Below are positions 25,462-44,297 of a stretch of 64,000 nt of DNA, piece after piece. The stretch covers positions 14,840,664-14,904,663 of the forward strand of contig CM050653.1 of NCBI GenBank assembly GCA_027574665.1. Direction: 5' to 3'. The stretch comes from Rhynochetos jubatus (taxonomy: Eukaryota > Chordata > Aves > Eurypygiformes > Rhynochetidae). Below the pieces are notes generated by a model. It ran no database searches. It was not told where the DNA came from and saw only the letters and a program-made list of their open reading frames with translations. The translations under genes and the position numbers were made by a program. Position 1 is the first letter of the stretch. Every line of letters starts with the position of its first letter.

Positions 25462-25485
25462 AAAAAAAAAAAAAAAAAAAAAAAA
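25462..25485. repeat. Poly-A tract (A24)
   Basis: Twenty-four uninterrupted As. There is no AATAAA signal just upstream and no coding-like body, so it is not clearly the tail of a retrocopy. Confidence 0.95.
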
Positions 25486-28400
25486 TTTCCTCAGGAGTTT
25501 TCAAGACCAGACATCCATAATGCCAGAGTCAAAGCCCGTCTGGGTGCTTGTGCACATGGTCTGCACGGAGGGGAGTGGTGCCCTGGCCCTGCTGGGTTTG
25601 TTCGTTTTGAGTGACTGGACTGGGATGAAATCTGTGAAATACTGATGAAGGCAAACCCCAGTTTGCTATAAAATACGATTTTCTTTGTCCTACCTGGTGA
25701 ACTCAGATAACTGCAGAAGCTAGCTTACATTTGTTTTGGTTTTTATAATTTTTGTCATGGTTTCCTTCTTACATGATGTAACAGCTAAATTCTTGGGTAT
25801 GAAACAGCTTTCTGTACCTTTGCAGCAGTAGCTGCATTTTAATGCACCAAAACCCACATTTCTCCAGCTAACCTTTGTTATTTTAAAGACCTCAATAAAT
25901 CAGATTTTTTTGTAAGTATTTTTGGAATGTAATTACCTTTAGAACTGGTGTACACAGGAAAAGCCACAATAATAATACTCTTAAGAGTTGGAGCAAAGCA
26001 GACAAAGTATTTTATTTGCTTTGTCCACAGATTGACATCCCATCCTTGTGAAGTACTCAATTTCTTCTGAAATCTTAATTTGATGGAGCCTGTCATTTGA
26101 CTATCAATTTTGCTGCTTTTTGACACCTTAAAAAAAATTTGTGCCAGTGATGTGTGCTAAAAACCCCTCCTTTTTTCAGTAAAAAAAAAAGGGGAGGAAG
26201 TTGGGAAGGATATTGTTATCCTTTGCCAATCTACAGTGAATTTGTTCAGTGAGTCTCCTGTCCTCCCTTACTTGTATGTTCTGTTACAGTCCATGGCAAA
26301 ATGCAGGAGGCCTCCATGCCTCACTGGTTTTGTTTGCCTGAGGTCCCAGGGTGCTGATTCTGGTGAGAGGAATAGCAGTTACCATCCAGCAGACCAAGGA
26401 CTGTTGGTTATGTTGGCCAAAGTGGCCATCCGTTGAACCTGAGGCTACTGCATAGCTGTTAAAGCCAACGTGAGCTGGTGCTATTGCTGGCATTGCTTTC
26501 CCCACCCTCTTTTCCCTGCTATGCTTCCTTTTGCCACAGAGGCAACATTTGGGAACTGCTTACCTGCAGAGCATGGAAAAGCCAAGTGAGGAGACAAGAA
26601 ATAGCAGAAAGACCCAGGTTGTACTGAGGGATGCAGGAACACAGCCTGGGGAGGCCTGGGGACGTGAGCTTGCTTAATGTGCTTGTATTACCTGTCACAG
26701 CACCCCTAGGGATAAGTTGAATTGGCCGTGGGTCAGCGTTAGGTCTGCAGAGAGCCATGTCCCATCCAGTGGGATCTCTGGGTTGTGGTTTGAGCCTTGC
26801 TGATTCTGTGCTGTTCTGAGGGGAATGTGCTTCCCAGGCTGGGCTGTCAGGCACGGCCCGCTTGCTGCTCCTTTTCCCCATCCCTACAGTCATCTGTGCT
26901 TCCTGCTGCAGGAGGCCAGGCTTGTGCAGGTGATGTGGCATAAATAAATCACCCCAAGGATGTCAGCATTAGCATTCTGTTTTGAAGACTGACGAGGTAA
27001 ATAGTATGTTCTTAAGTGTGCCTCGGTTCTGCCCGCTTTCCAAAAGCAGCTGGAGAAAACCTGGATCGTGAATTACAAAATAATTTTACTCTAGATTTTA
27101 TTTATCTTGTAAAACCAGAATATTTTCCACTATTAATTCAGTGACAGTAATCAATACACTTAGCAGCATAAACAGGAGCAGAATAAGCAACACAAATGTA
27201 TATAAAGAAAATGGAATGGGTGGGTGGCTCAGACCTTTGCAGTGCTGTTTTTCCAGGGCAGGCAGTGCTGTTGTGCTGGGGAGCATCATATGTGCTCTCC
27301 AGTTGTTTGTCCTGCATGTTGTAGCTGACCAAAACTTTTGGCAGTAATATTACACTGAAATTCCTTAATTTATCCCCGCTGTCCTCAGTCATGTGTGATA
27401 CGGCTGAGTTTCTTTTTAGTTGTCCTCCGATGTAAACTGAGTCTGCTGTCATCGGGTGAAGGGGAGGGGGGGGAAGTCATATAAACTAACGAGCTAGCTG
27501 TTATGTAAACAACTTCTGTATAATGACACACTTTGATTACTTCCTCATATGTGCCAACTGCCCTGTGTCACAGCACAGTACCTGCTTTATAGCAAAATGA
27601 CGATTTTTGTCTTTACTCATCACATGGGTTGGGTATCAAATACATTTCTCAACCTCGTTTATTTACCTTGCTTCCTAAGTGCTTCTTGTGTACTTGGAGT
27701 TCAGAATTGTTGCAAATGTTTGTTAGCATTGACTCATTCTAAAGACATAGAATGCAAGAATTTCACTACAATAAAACACGGTCCTCTGTGCCAGGTTTTA
27801 AAATGCTTTCTGAGGGTGAGCAAGGAAAAGAATGCAGATGTGCAATACACGTCTCGGCAGAAGACAAGGAGCTCTTTATCACATATCTACCATCACTGCC
27901 TGAGCCTGGCAAAACATTCTTGTCACATATGCGTATGGCTTTTCAGGCAAATAGCAGAGAGTGTTTAAATGCGGTGTTCAAGCACAGGCTGAATCTCTCT
28001 GGGGCTGGGGGCATTTTCTCCTGACTTCAGGGCCATTTGAGCCAGACCAATTATGTGGTTGCACGTTTATCTTGGCCTTTCAGGGAATTCTCTTTTGGAT
28101 TTAGTCTGTAATCAAAAGAGAATGTAAGAAACAAGTTTTGAGTAACCTTTCTCTCATCCCCTTTTGCCTTTAAAATTTGAAATGGGAGACTTAAGTAGAC
28201 AGAAACATTCTGAAGCTAAACACAAGTTAATTGCACAAACCCCTACGCTTATCTCCTCTGTGTCTGAGCTGCACTGTGAAAACTAGAGCTGTGATTTGGA
28301 CTCCAAAGACAAACTGTATTTTTCAGAGTTCAGCTGAAATTACGTTTTTCCTGCTAAAGAACAGGGGCTTCTGTGCTGTGCTTAGAGCTGCTTCTGTGCA

Positions 28401-31400
28401 TTTTCAACTACGCCAGAGCATCACCCCCTGAACTGCAGCCTCTGCCCTCCCTCCTGCTTGTCCCAGCTAACCCATGTCTTATCCCTATAATTTAGACTCT
28501 TAAGGCTTCGTGGAGTGGGACAAACTCCCTGAGTCTCTGAAGGGACTGTAATGGCAGTGGTTTGTATAATTTACCCAAGCTCTTTTGCTGCTTAGAGTAT
28601 ACTCATGTTTACTTCTGGTCTGAAGCCCTCTTTTATTATCGTCTTTTGGTTTCAGAGGCAGCCAGGAGAGTAGAGAAAGAGAGGCGAGGGGGGAGAGTCT
28701 TTTTCCCATGCAATGCAAGCAGTGTAACAGCCATGAAGGCCATAAGTCAGCCCCATCATAAAAATGGGAAGTGTTTCTAATTTCATTGAGCTTGCACTAA
28801 AATAATTTGTGGATATGCTTGTTTCAGAATTAAAAGCAGCTATCTTGGCCTTGAAAAATTACAGGCACCTCTGACTTGTGGGACACCCCTGTCCACACAA
28901 TCTTCTCTGGAAATAATAAAACAAGTTTCAGTTAGGTAGGTCAGCATAACTTCAAGTAGATCAACTATCAGCTGTGAGTTTTCTGGGGCAGATGCTCCAT
29001 CTCTGGGAAAGCAGGAGCCTGCGCCACTGAAACCTCGAGCTGTTGTGGTCTTATTACTGACATGCTGGGAATGAGGAGGAGGAGATCTCACCGAGCTTCT
29101 CTGCACCACCGCATTGCCATGGGCAGCACTGCGCGTGCCGCTGCTCAGCTGCAGTTCTGCTGCCTGCACCCCTCGAGCTGAGCTGGGGGTGCCCTGCGTA
29201 CCCCCTCTTAACTGTTGTTTCAGTTAAGCTTTTCTGTAAGTACCCATAGTTTTGCCTGGTTTTGATGACCACAAACAAGGTGAGCTTAAAGTAAAGCTTT
29301 GCATCTGAATGTATTTGGGTTTTGTGGTGTGAAGATCCTAAAGCAGAAGTAATTTTTTTTTCTATTCTTTCAGTCACAGTGGTGTTGTGAATCAAAATAC
29401 AGACATCTTTTCAGTTGTGACCCAGGTCCAAATTGTGCCTCCTGAATATCTGTAGAGAGTAATATATGCAGACTTAATTACTCACGGAACTATTTCTGAT
29501 GGCTGTCATTGGTATATTGATCTTAATTGTTTCAGTGTAACATGTCTGTCGAGTGTGAGTATGAAAGCTTAAGTGCGGGTTTTTTTTTTTTAATGTTTGG
29601 AAGAGTAGCTGTTTTGAAGACGTGCCCTCTTTCCCGTGGATATGGAGAGGCGTGTAGATTATCAAAGGCCATGTGATAGACTACTAACAATTTCAAGGAA
29701 TTCTTTTATTCTCAAATTTCTTTCAAATGTCTTTAAATCAGTCATCCAGATAAGACTGGATAAGAAAATTCTAAGCATTTTATTAAATTTTTACTGTTAT
29801 GAGCATATAAATTATCACTTTAAAACGTAAGTGTGCTAAATTTGAATCGATTTGTTTCATTTTACAAAATACGGTGTGTTCTAAATTAACAGCATAAACG
29901 CATCTGCATTTAGTCTTACTTTACAGACCAGTGCAGAGAACAGCTTGAACAGACTTACGATGTTCTATAGTATTGTACAAGATTGTACTTCTTACAGGAA
30001 ACATGAAGAATTCCAGAGTTCAAGAGAATGCATGTTTTTTTCCCCGTTTTTATAATTTAGGAGAATGTTTGACTATCACAGTATTACATTTGATTTCATC
30101 TGATGTAGACAGTCAGAAAAGAATGTTTTGTATGAGCTTGAGAGGTCTGAAAGTTTTCAGTCCAAGACAGTTGAAAATAATGTTCTCGTATAAAGCTAAG
30201 TAAATTTTGAAACAACCATGGTTTTAAATACTAGAACTAACTAGGAAACAAAATGTTGTGTGAAAAAAGTAAGTTTTTAGTTTTTTTACAGCACTTTAAT
30301 GAAAGGGGCAGCTTTTGTAAAACCTGTTTCTCGAATGCATGAGAAGGCAGTTTCTGAGATGGTGTCTCCATGGGGCAGGATGCTCCGCTGGGTGGTCCAG
30401 CAGCAAGGCCATACTCTGTGAGGCGCTCCACAAACCTGCATCTCTTTCAACCCAGGTGTTGAATGTCTGAATCACCGACACTGGTGTCTTTCTAGAAAAC
30501 CTTCATATTGAATGAAATCGTGGCCACAACTGACATTTTGACGTCAGGTGTGGTTTTCAAGAAGCTTGCATTCAAGAAAACTTTCTCCTGACGGTGACGA
30601 TTCCTGGTATCTCTAACCCAGCTAAAATACTTCTCTTTTTTCAAATGGCAAAATTTTACTTTATTACCAATTTTTTGTGTTCTCCCCTGTCTTTCTAGAC
30701 AGGAAGGGAACTTCATTCCTAGTGTAACAACCTGCAAGCTATGTAAAAGAACAGTGAAAAGAGATCGGCATTTTAGAAAATTGCAAGGGCGGAAGAGGTA
30801 TGAGTCATCCAGCAAAATCAAATGTAATTAGGGCTAAATTTTAACTGTTCAGTGCAAACCTCCTGATGAAATCCATGCATGTGAACTTGGAACAGAAGTT
30901 TGGCCTAGCAGAGGGTGTTATGGTGAGTCAGTGTCTGATTCAGGACAGCCGGCAAAGGGTAATCCCCCTCTTGTTTTACCGTGGGCACGCTCTGTTTGTG
31001 TGTGTCCCCCCACCCCTACTTTATGTGTCTACTACAGTTACTGGTATAAGCAGCCTGGCTTTTAAATTGAGGACTAGATGAATAGATTTCTTGCCTTTTT
31101 ATTGAGTACTGATGCATAAATACCCAGCAAAATTTTGATTTCCTCTCCCTGTAATTTTGGAAGAGTACAGGGCTGTGAATTGGAAATGCTGGCTTTGGAA
31201 GATAGCAAAGCCCCCGGCCAGCTTTATCTGGAGCTTGCAGCCAGGAGATCTTGCCCTGTGTCTTACCAAAGTAAGAAAGTTCATGACCTCTTGGGATCTG
31301 AACGTCTCACTATATATAGACTAGGATCTTCCCTGGGAATTCTCACAGCAGCCTGCCCGCTGTGGGTCAGTCCCCAGGTGATGATTTAGGTGCTGTGTGT

Positions 31401-31549
31401 AACTGAGTTGTGCCTGTGGTTGGCTTGTCCCACTGTGCTGGGGCTTTCTTGTGTACCCACCTGCGGGTTACTTGCCTGTAGGAAAAAGCATGTACAGCAG
31501 CCCTAAGACTTTCTGCTGAGTGGAAGAATTCTCTACTCAAAAGCAAGCT

Positions 31550-31578
31550 CCCCCCCCCCCCCCCCCCCCCCCCCCCCA
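31550..31578. repeat. Poly-C tract (C29)
   Basis: Twenty-nine uninterrupted Cs, which means a G29 run on the minus strand able to form G-quadruplex structures. Its exact length is likely to vary between reads and individuals. Confidence 0.95.
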
Positions 31579-34500
31579 GACCTGGAAAATGAAAACCCAT
31601 GTTCAGGCCCTTGAAAAGAATTTTGTTTCACTTAATATTTTCACTTGTGTAAGCATACATAATGTATTTTTTCCCCTGCTGAATCGAAATGGAGCATGAC
31701 AGAAACCTGAGAATCCAAATTTCTTGTGGCAGATTTCCTCTTTAAGAGCAATATTCTTGACTTTGAAGACAAGAACTGGAGAGTGTGTTTTATATATATG
31801 AGGTTGCTATTTTGATGCTTGCAAGCTTCTGTCACTCCAGACATTTTTCTATTTAAAAAAGTATGTGGAGGGTTTTTTAAAATATATTTTTATCCCAGTT
31901 ATTGCAACTTTCATTGTATTTTTACCAGTGCTGTTGCTATTAATGTAGAAGAGAAGAGACGTAAAAAAGGCTTGTTGGTTGTTAGGGGAAAACTTGCAAA
32001 GTTACATTAATTAATTTGAAGTGTTTGGCAGAAATACATGGATGGAGGCTGTGGTTAGATGAAATGGTTTAAAACTGTGGCTAGATTGATGCAGTACTAG
32101 CTGAGAAGCTGTTACTGTGTGCCATCTAAAACATGCTGAAACAGTAAAAAAGATGGCATATTTTAATCTATTCAGCAAGCTCTTACTTTTGCTCTACTAC
32201 GTGTTACAGAACAACAGGCAGGTGTTCTTTTTCCTCTTCTAACAGCAGCACTGGTTTGCAGTGATCATTCGAAGTTAGCAAGGGATGCTAGCACTTTCTA
32301 TCTGCATTTTGGTGGTGCACCAATTGGAGAGATTCCAGGTGAATAATGTAAACAGGTTTTCTGGGGAAAAAGAAGTGTATAATTTCTCCCTTTTTTTTTT
32401 ACAGCTCACTGGACAGGGTTTGCTGCTTGTTCTTCTTAGTCTCAAATATACTGTATTTGTTTTGAAGGAGTTAGTTAAAGAACATAAAGGTTGCAGTGCT
32501 TAAAAAAATACTATTGTGAACATATGCGCTGCACATAAATAAGGTTTTTTTACAATTCTTTTTGTTTTAATCAATCTTATGTGAAACTTTCTGCCATTAC
32601 TTATGAAGAATTTTCAGATTCTGTGTATATATTTGTGTGTGTATGATATAATTATGCTGTTACATTGAAAGTATTTTTGATTAAGCCAGTTTTTCAAAGC
32701 ACATGAAGAACAAGAAACTGGAGGTTTCAAACTCCAGGTTTGACCAAGTAGAGGATACTCTCTAATTTGTCTAGCAGAAGAGAAGACATATAATTACTTG
32801 GGTTTTACAGGGCTTGAAGGTATAATTCTAGGTGGAATATTACGGTGCATTTGAGTATATTTCTAACATTGTTATCTGCTTGCCATGGCAGTAATTTATC
32901 TGTACCTTCTGCGAAAGTTGCCTTTGTTAAAGATGGGAATTTCTAATTTAGACCATATTATATCATTCTTAGATTAATCAAAACTTGTAGAGATATGAAT
33001 TGCGGTGCCCTGAGCTGGAAAAATGAAGCAGATTTTACAGTTTCCTATATGATACGCTCACAACTCAGCTGAGAAGGCTTAAAGGTTTACCTTTTGTTCA
33101 AAATAGGGCTTGGCATTGCGTTGCTGGTTTTAATGGTTATTTTTTGTTGCTTTCTTTTCTGGTCAAGAAGACTAGCTGGTTTTGCTTCTCTCTTAATCAA
33201 GTCTCCTGCTTTAATTTTGACGAGTGCAGACATGTCTGAGATTTCAGCAATTTTGAAAGATGTGTAATGGGTTAGAGTTCAGTGTGCTGCTGTTAGCTGC
33301 TCCCTATCGCTGGAGGTGACAAGGGAGAAGGTAACTAAGGAAGTAAAAGGAGGGTTTTAATGCTAACCCCCATCCTCCTTTGTTAGTGGATTCATTTTCA
33401 GGCTGAACTTGGCAAGCTTTGCTTATGTTGGTGGGCACTAATGCAGCTAGGTCTGTGAGGGTATCGCAGCATCAAGTAGGAAGGAATACTGGTGAAGCAA
33501 ATGGAAGGCACACTCTCTGAAATAAGTGGTTTGCAATAGTTGTCATCTGTGCTTGCTTTAACATTTTGGAAATGCTCTCTGCTTCTACTGCTGGCCACGT
33601 ATGGAAGTGATGGTGAGCCATAAGTAAATGTGGATGATGGAGGGGAGTGGGTTTCAAGAAGCCAGAGGAAGAGGGAACGTTGCGGTGCACCCGGCAGCTG
33701 CAGGGTGATTTTTGGTATTTAAAGAGGAGGAGTTTGAAAATGAGGAGATTCACTGGCAAGGTGGGGGTTCAGGGCAAGGAGAAGAGTTAGGGTTTTCCTG
33801 TTATGGACCCTTTTCATTACTGAAGAGTGCTGGAGTGGGATTCTGGTTTCTTCTAGATAAACTGGGGCTAGCCTCCAGGTTAGATCAGACCTGAGCTGAG
33901 TTATTGATTTGAAAAAGAGGATTATTGCGGATTGGTGAGGAGGAACAGTAACTGATGTCCTCTGAACAAAATACATGTGCAAACTGAAACAGCAGAAGTA
34001 AAATGTGGAGTTGGTAGCATTCAGTATTAGACCTGCCTTTATTTTCCTGGTGAAATCTCCAGCCTGCTATGGTGCTAATTGCATTTCATCTTAAACATGG
34101 TAATACCCTGCAGCGTGGTCAGACAGTAGGAGTACAGCCACGGTAAACCTAAGGTTACCTTAGGGTCAGTCTTTAAAAAATAAAAGAGTGTAGAAGTTAT
34201 GAATACATTCATAAACAAAACAAATAATCCTTGAGTTTACTGTTTTGGGGAGTTTGTTTTTTAGGTATTTTCCCTCCTTCACCCTAACGTAGAGTGCTGC
34301 ATTGCTGTTCCTGCTCTGGATTAGCAGTGATCAGAACCTTGAATTCAAAGAGATTATAAGGTGTAATAAAACAGATATGTCAAACTAATCATCATTATAA
34401 TAGCTGAACTTATATAGTAATTGTTCTCAAAGTTTCAGAGAAACACTTGGCATGTTTAGATATGGGTGACTACTAGATCAGTGCCACAAGGAGGTACTGA

Positions 34501-36746
34501 AATGGTGCTGCTTCAAAAAGGCTGGGCAGTTTGGAAAAGTAGTAGCTAAATATTGTTGTTCAAGACTGTTCCCTGCAGATGAAAATAAGGCTTGCTTTGG
34601 TTAAAATCAAAGTATTTAACAGATGAATTAACATGCTACTGTGATTACTTCCACATTGTTTACCAGTTAGCATCTGCAAAAGCAGTTTTCCTTGGCGGGT
34701 TTGACCCGGAGGCACGTGTGTGTGATGTGGACGGACGTATGTTAAACAGAGGTGCTGTACCACGGGTGTCTGATCCTTACGGGTGAGATGTGGAGTGGTG
34801 GTGGGCAGGGGTCCTCCGGCATCATGTCAGCATACTTCGGCAATGTTGAAAGCTTTTTGCATGAGCTACAGTGGGCATACAGGTGTGGAGAACAAAGGAA
34901 GGGATTGTAGTTAGAGTCTTGGGAGCAGTTTTTATAGGGCACAGCATAAACTCCTGAAACTTTCAGTCCCCCGCTCACCATCAGCAGGATTTCCCTGCAA
35001 CACAAATCAGTAGAAATACTCTGTGTATCTATTTTGGGTCCTAGGACTGGTGTTGATCTGTAGATGTTTTTCAGCATATGTATGTTTGTCACTTTTTATT
35101 TGTGCCATGTACCAGCTTAATGCAACAGAAGTAGGTGACACATTGCTTCTCCTGTAAACTAGGCAGGGAATTTCTGTGTAGGCAGCAGCCGGTGCCCAAG
35201 GAACCTGGTGCTCTGGTGTGCTGCTGCGATGCAGGGAAGATCTCCTCCCACATGCATCCTGCTTACAGTAACTGCACAGGAGGCATGGAGAGCTCGTGGG
35301 TGCCCCGGTGCATGGCTGGCAGGGGAGAATAAGGCACCTGGGATGTTAAAACTCTAAATCCTGTCAGAAACGTAAGATATCATAGCTGACCTAATTTGAG
35401 ATAAACTTTCCTGTGAGTCACGTAACTTGTGCATTCCTTCCACATGGTTCAGCAAAGCTGTTTATATTGCAAAGTCCTTCTCACCAAGCCTTGATGTTGA
35501 AGCTCCTAGAGGAATAAAAGTCATCAGAACAGAGTGGCATTTCATATTTTTTCTGTACTTCGTAGTTTGCAGGGTGTCGGAAATGTGAGGCACTGTATGT
35601 AATAATGTTTTTGCATCTCTCTCTGTATATTAATCATTGCTTAGAGTTCACATACTACAAGATTAATTGACTGTGCCCAATGGGGGGGCATATATCAAAA
35701 TTGGTTGTTTCTGTTTTTCATGGCGCTTGATATTAATGGACCCTGAATGGAAATCTTATTTACAATACACTTCTGAAGTAAATTAGGCTGTTCACTTTGG
35801 ATGTCACTAGGGTAGATAACTGTGTTTCTACCCTCCTAAGAATTCCCTTGAAACACTTCGCCAGACTTGCCACTTTTTGTGTTTAATCAAGATGGAACAA
35901 TACACGTCAGTCTACAACATACATGTCTGTATATACAGATGTACATATGTGGATGGCTGTTGCAGTAAAATCCATTATTCAAGTCCAAATCTAGTCTCGA
36001 ATTTGAAGACCTATCATAGTGGCTGAAAAAAATCATGAATACTTAATGCAAGCAGTGCTGTAATAATGGGTGGAGGTACTCTTCAAAGAAACAAACCCCA
36101 ATTCTTGATCAGATTCACTCCTGGTTCAGTTGTCGAGCTGCAATCCAAAGATGTTCTCCCTTTCTTCAGCATCACTGCTCAAATTTTGATGTCCCTTCAC
36201 AGAAGATTGTGCACCGTTCTATGCAGTGCCTTTCACTTGTGTATTCATGAGCTCGCGACTCGATTACAGTAATTCATCTCTATCATCTGGACTTAATACT
36301 AGTAATTATGAACTGTAATCAACAAACTACTTTGTTGCATTATTTATTGTATTTAAACGCAGATTTATGGAGCAATCGCTGTGTTGCAGCAAAATGCCCT
36401 GGAAAGGGCACAGTTGTCTTCACTTCCTCGTGGATTTAACACACTTGGAGTTTGTGGCAGTGCTTGGATGGAGGTCTAGGGTTTTCCTACAGAGGAGTAA
36501 ATCCTACTTAAAAGCTTTATTTTGCAGCTTGGAGAGGACGGTGTTACTCTGCTCCCAGCCTGGGCATGAGGGATGTCAGACATACACTCGCACGTCACTC
36601 CATGTATTTTTCTCAAACGCTTTGTTTCCCGTCGCAAGCAGAACTGAATTGTGCACAGCATAAACACACACGAGTCCTGCTGGAAACGTGTTAATCTTTC
36701 AGGGCCGCACATAACGCTTCATCCTTCAGGTACTGATCCCAGAGCT

Positions 36747-37100
36747 GGTTGGTACCTGCGTTCCGCGGGCAGCGCGGGAGCTGCCCCGTTCTGCGGGGCC
36801 GGGCGGGCGCCAGGGCGGGGCGCGGGTGCCGCGGGAGCGCACGATCCTGGGGCTGCCCTTTGGCGGTGGCGCCCCTTAGTGGTGAGAGGGCGCTGTGCCG
36901 TGTGTGTGGGGTGTCGCTTAAGTCCTCGGCTTTGGCCACGAGCAAGGCTTTCAAGGCATCTTTTTGGGCTAGGCCGCCAGGAGCCGTGGGAAGTGCAGCC
37001 GGGAGCCATGCCCGGTCCTGCACCGGGGAAGGAGGAGCCCCGCACAGTGGCACAGGCTGGGGCTGGAGCTGCCCTGGGGCTGGGACAGTGAGTGGGCAGG
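36747..37100. promoter_or_regulatory. Isolated intronic CpG-rich island (candidate promoter or insulator)
   Basis: The sequence changes abruptly from AT-rich intron to GC-rich DNA. I count about 17 CpG dinucleotides in the roughly 90 bp from 36769 to 36857, in a genome context where CpG is otherwise scarce. A GC box GGGCGGGGC lies at 36813-36821. GGCGCCCCTTAGTGGTGA at 36868-36885 is close to the reverse-strand CTCF core. No TATA box or clear first-exon donor was found. It could be an alternative PARD3 promoter, a promoter of an unannotated transcript, or an unmethylated insulator. Long open frames run through it on both strands, but that is expected where stop codons are rare. Confidence 0.55.
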
Positions 37101-37220
37101 AGCCGGCCCTGCACCCTGGCAGCGGGCAGCTTCCTGCACTGGGCCAGCAGGGCAAGGCCAGGAGGCACGCAAGGGATCACCCCGCTGTGCTCAGCAAATG
37201 CCTGCCCACGTGCAGTTCTG

Positions 37221-37261
37221 GGATGTCCTGAGGTCCCTTCCAACCTGAGTTATTCCATGAT
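37221..37261 (+). mobile_element. CR1 3'-terminal fragment, plus strand
   Basis: The stretch containing GGTCCCTTCCAACC and ending TTCCATGAT resembles the plus-strand CR1 3' end, which normally closes with TTCTATGAT. Only about 40 bp is recognisable. It directly abuts the next CR1 piece, so it is a separate older insertion or a rearranged end. Confidence 0.6.
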
Positions 37262-37543
37262 AGCAATGTGTCCAGGTCAACAGCATATGGCCTGCATCAG
37301 GAACAGTGTGGCCAGCGGGACTAGGGACCTGATTGTCCCCCTGTATCTGGGGACACTGGTGAAGCCGCACCTCAAATGCTGTGTTCAGTTTTGGACCCCT
37401 CACTGTAAGAAGGACATTGAGGTGCTGGAGCTTGTCCAGAGAAGGGCAACAGAGCTGGGGAAGGGTGAGGAGCAGCTGAGGGAACTGGGGTGGTTTACCC
37501 TGGAGAAGAGGAGGCTCAGGGGAGATCTTATAGCTCTCTAGTA
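37262..37543 (+). mobile_element. CR1 internal ORF2 fragment, plus strand
   Basis: In the plus direction this encodes the conserved C-terminal region of CR1 ORF2: [46 protein letters not shown], and [19 protein letters not shown] up to about 37541. A short internal deletion removes the residues usually found between VQRRATEL and EEQLREL. The fragment ends where an oppositely oriented CR1 begins, and its own 3' end is missing. That is unusual, because CR1 copies normally keep the 3' end and lose the 5' end. Confidence 0.88.
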
Positions 37544-37742
37544 TTCACAGAATCATAGAGTGGTTTGGGCTGGAAGGGACCTTCAAGATCATTTAGTTCC
37601 AACCCCCCTGCCATGGACAGGGACACCCTTCACTAGACCAGGTTGCCCAAAGCCTCATCCAGCCTGGCCTTGAACACTTCCAGTTATGGGGCACCCACAT
37701 CTTCTCTGGGCAACCTGGTCCAGTGCCTCCAGTAGTGTTCCA
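37544..37742 (-). mobile_element. CR1 3' end, minus strand
   Basis: It begins with CAGAATCATAGAGTGG followed by GGCTGGAAGGGACCTTC, the reverse complement of the avian CR1 3' terminus, and continues through the typical 3' UTR to about 37742. It is a short 5'-truncated copy inserted next to or into the plus-strand CR1 fragment. Confidence 0.92.

Positions 37743-44297
<6,555 letters not shown>

Larger units (their letters stand above)
14246..36740 (+). other. PARD3: PARD3 intron 1, middle part (unique sequence)
   Basis: This 22 kb stretch has no exon or transposon that I recognise. It holds several exact or near-exact palindromes and homopolymer runs, listed separately, and a complete CRE-type octamer TGACGTCA at 30539-30546. 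A possible short inverted-repeat element lies at 17405-17497. GC-richer stretches near 22700-23000, 23500-23900, 26300-26950 and 29000-29200 carry longer open frames on both strands. None looks like a known protein, and there is no splice-site or codon-bias support for any of them. The assignment to intron follows from the downstream PARD3 exon. Confidence 0.55.

Noticed and set aside
25462-25485. A24 tract as the tail of a processed pseudogene
   Set aside because: No AATAAA just upstream, no coding-like body and no flanking target-site duplication that I can see.
26519-26941. 140-codon minus-strand frame
   Set aside because: No domain or splice support. It sits in a GC-richer patch where long frames are expected.
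27549-27968. 139-codon open frame, Cys/His/Leu-rich
   Set aside because: No recognisable domain, no repeated Cys/His spacing, no splice support. A second frame on the same strand is open over part of the same stretch.
36651-37243. Open frames of up to 174 codons on both strands through the CpG island
   Set aside because: GC-rich DNA has few stop codons. The frames overlap on both strands, are Ala/Pro/Gly/Arg-rich without a domain, and look nothing like PARD3 exon 1.
37092-37541. 149-codon plus-strand frame that looks like a gene
   Set aside because: Its second half is clearly CR1 ORF2 ([19 protein letters not shown]), and the first half is CpG-island sequence read through.
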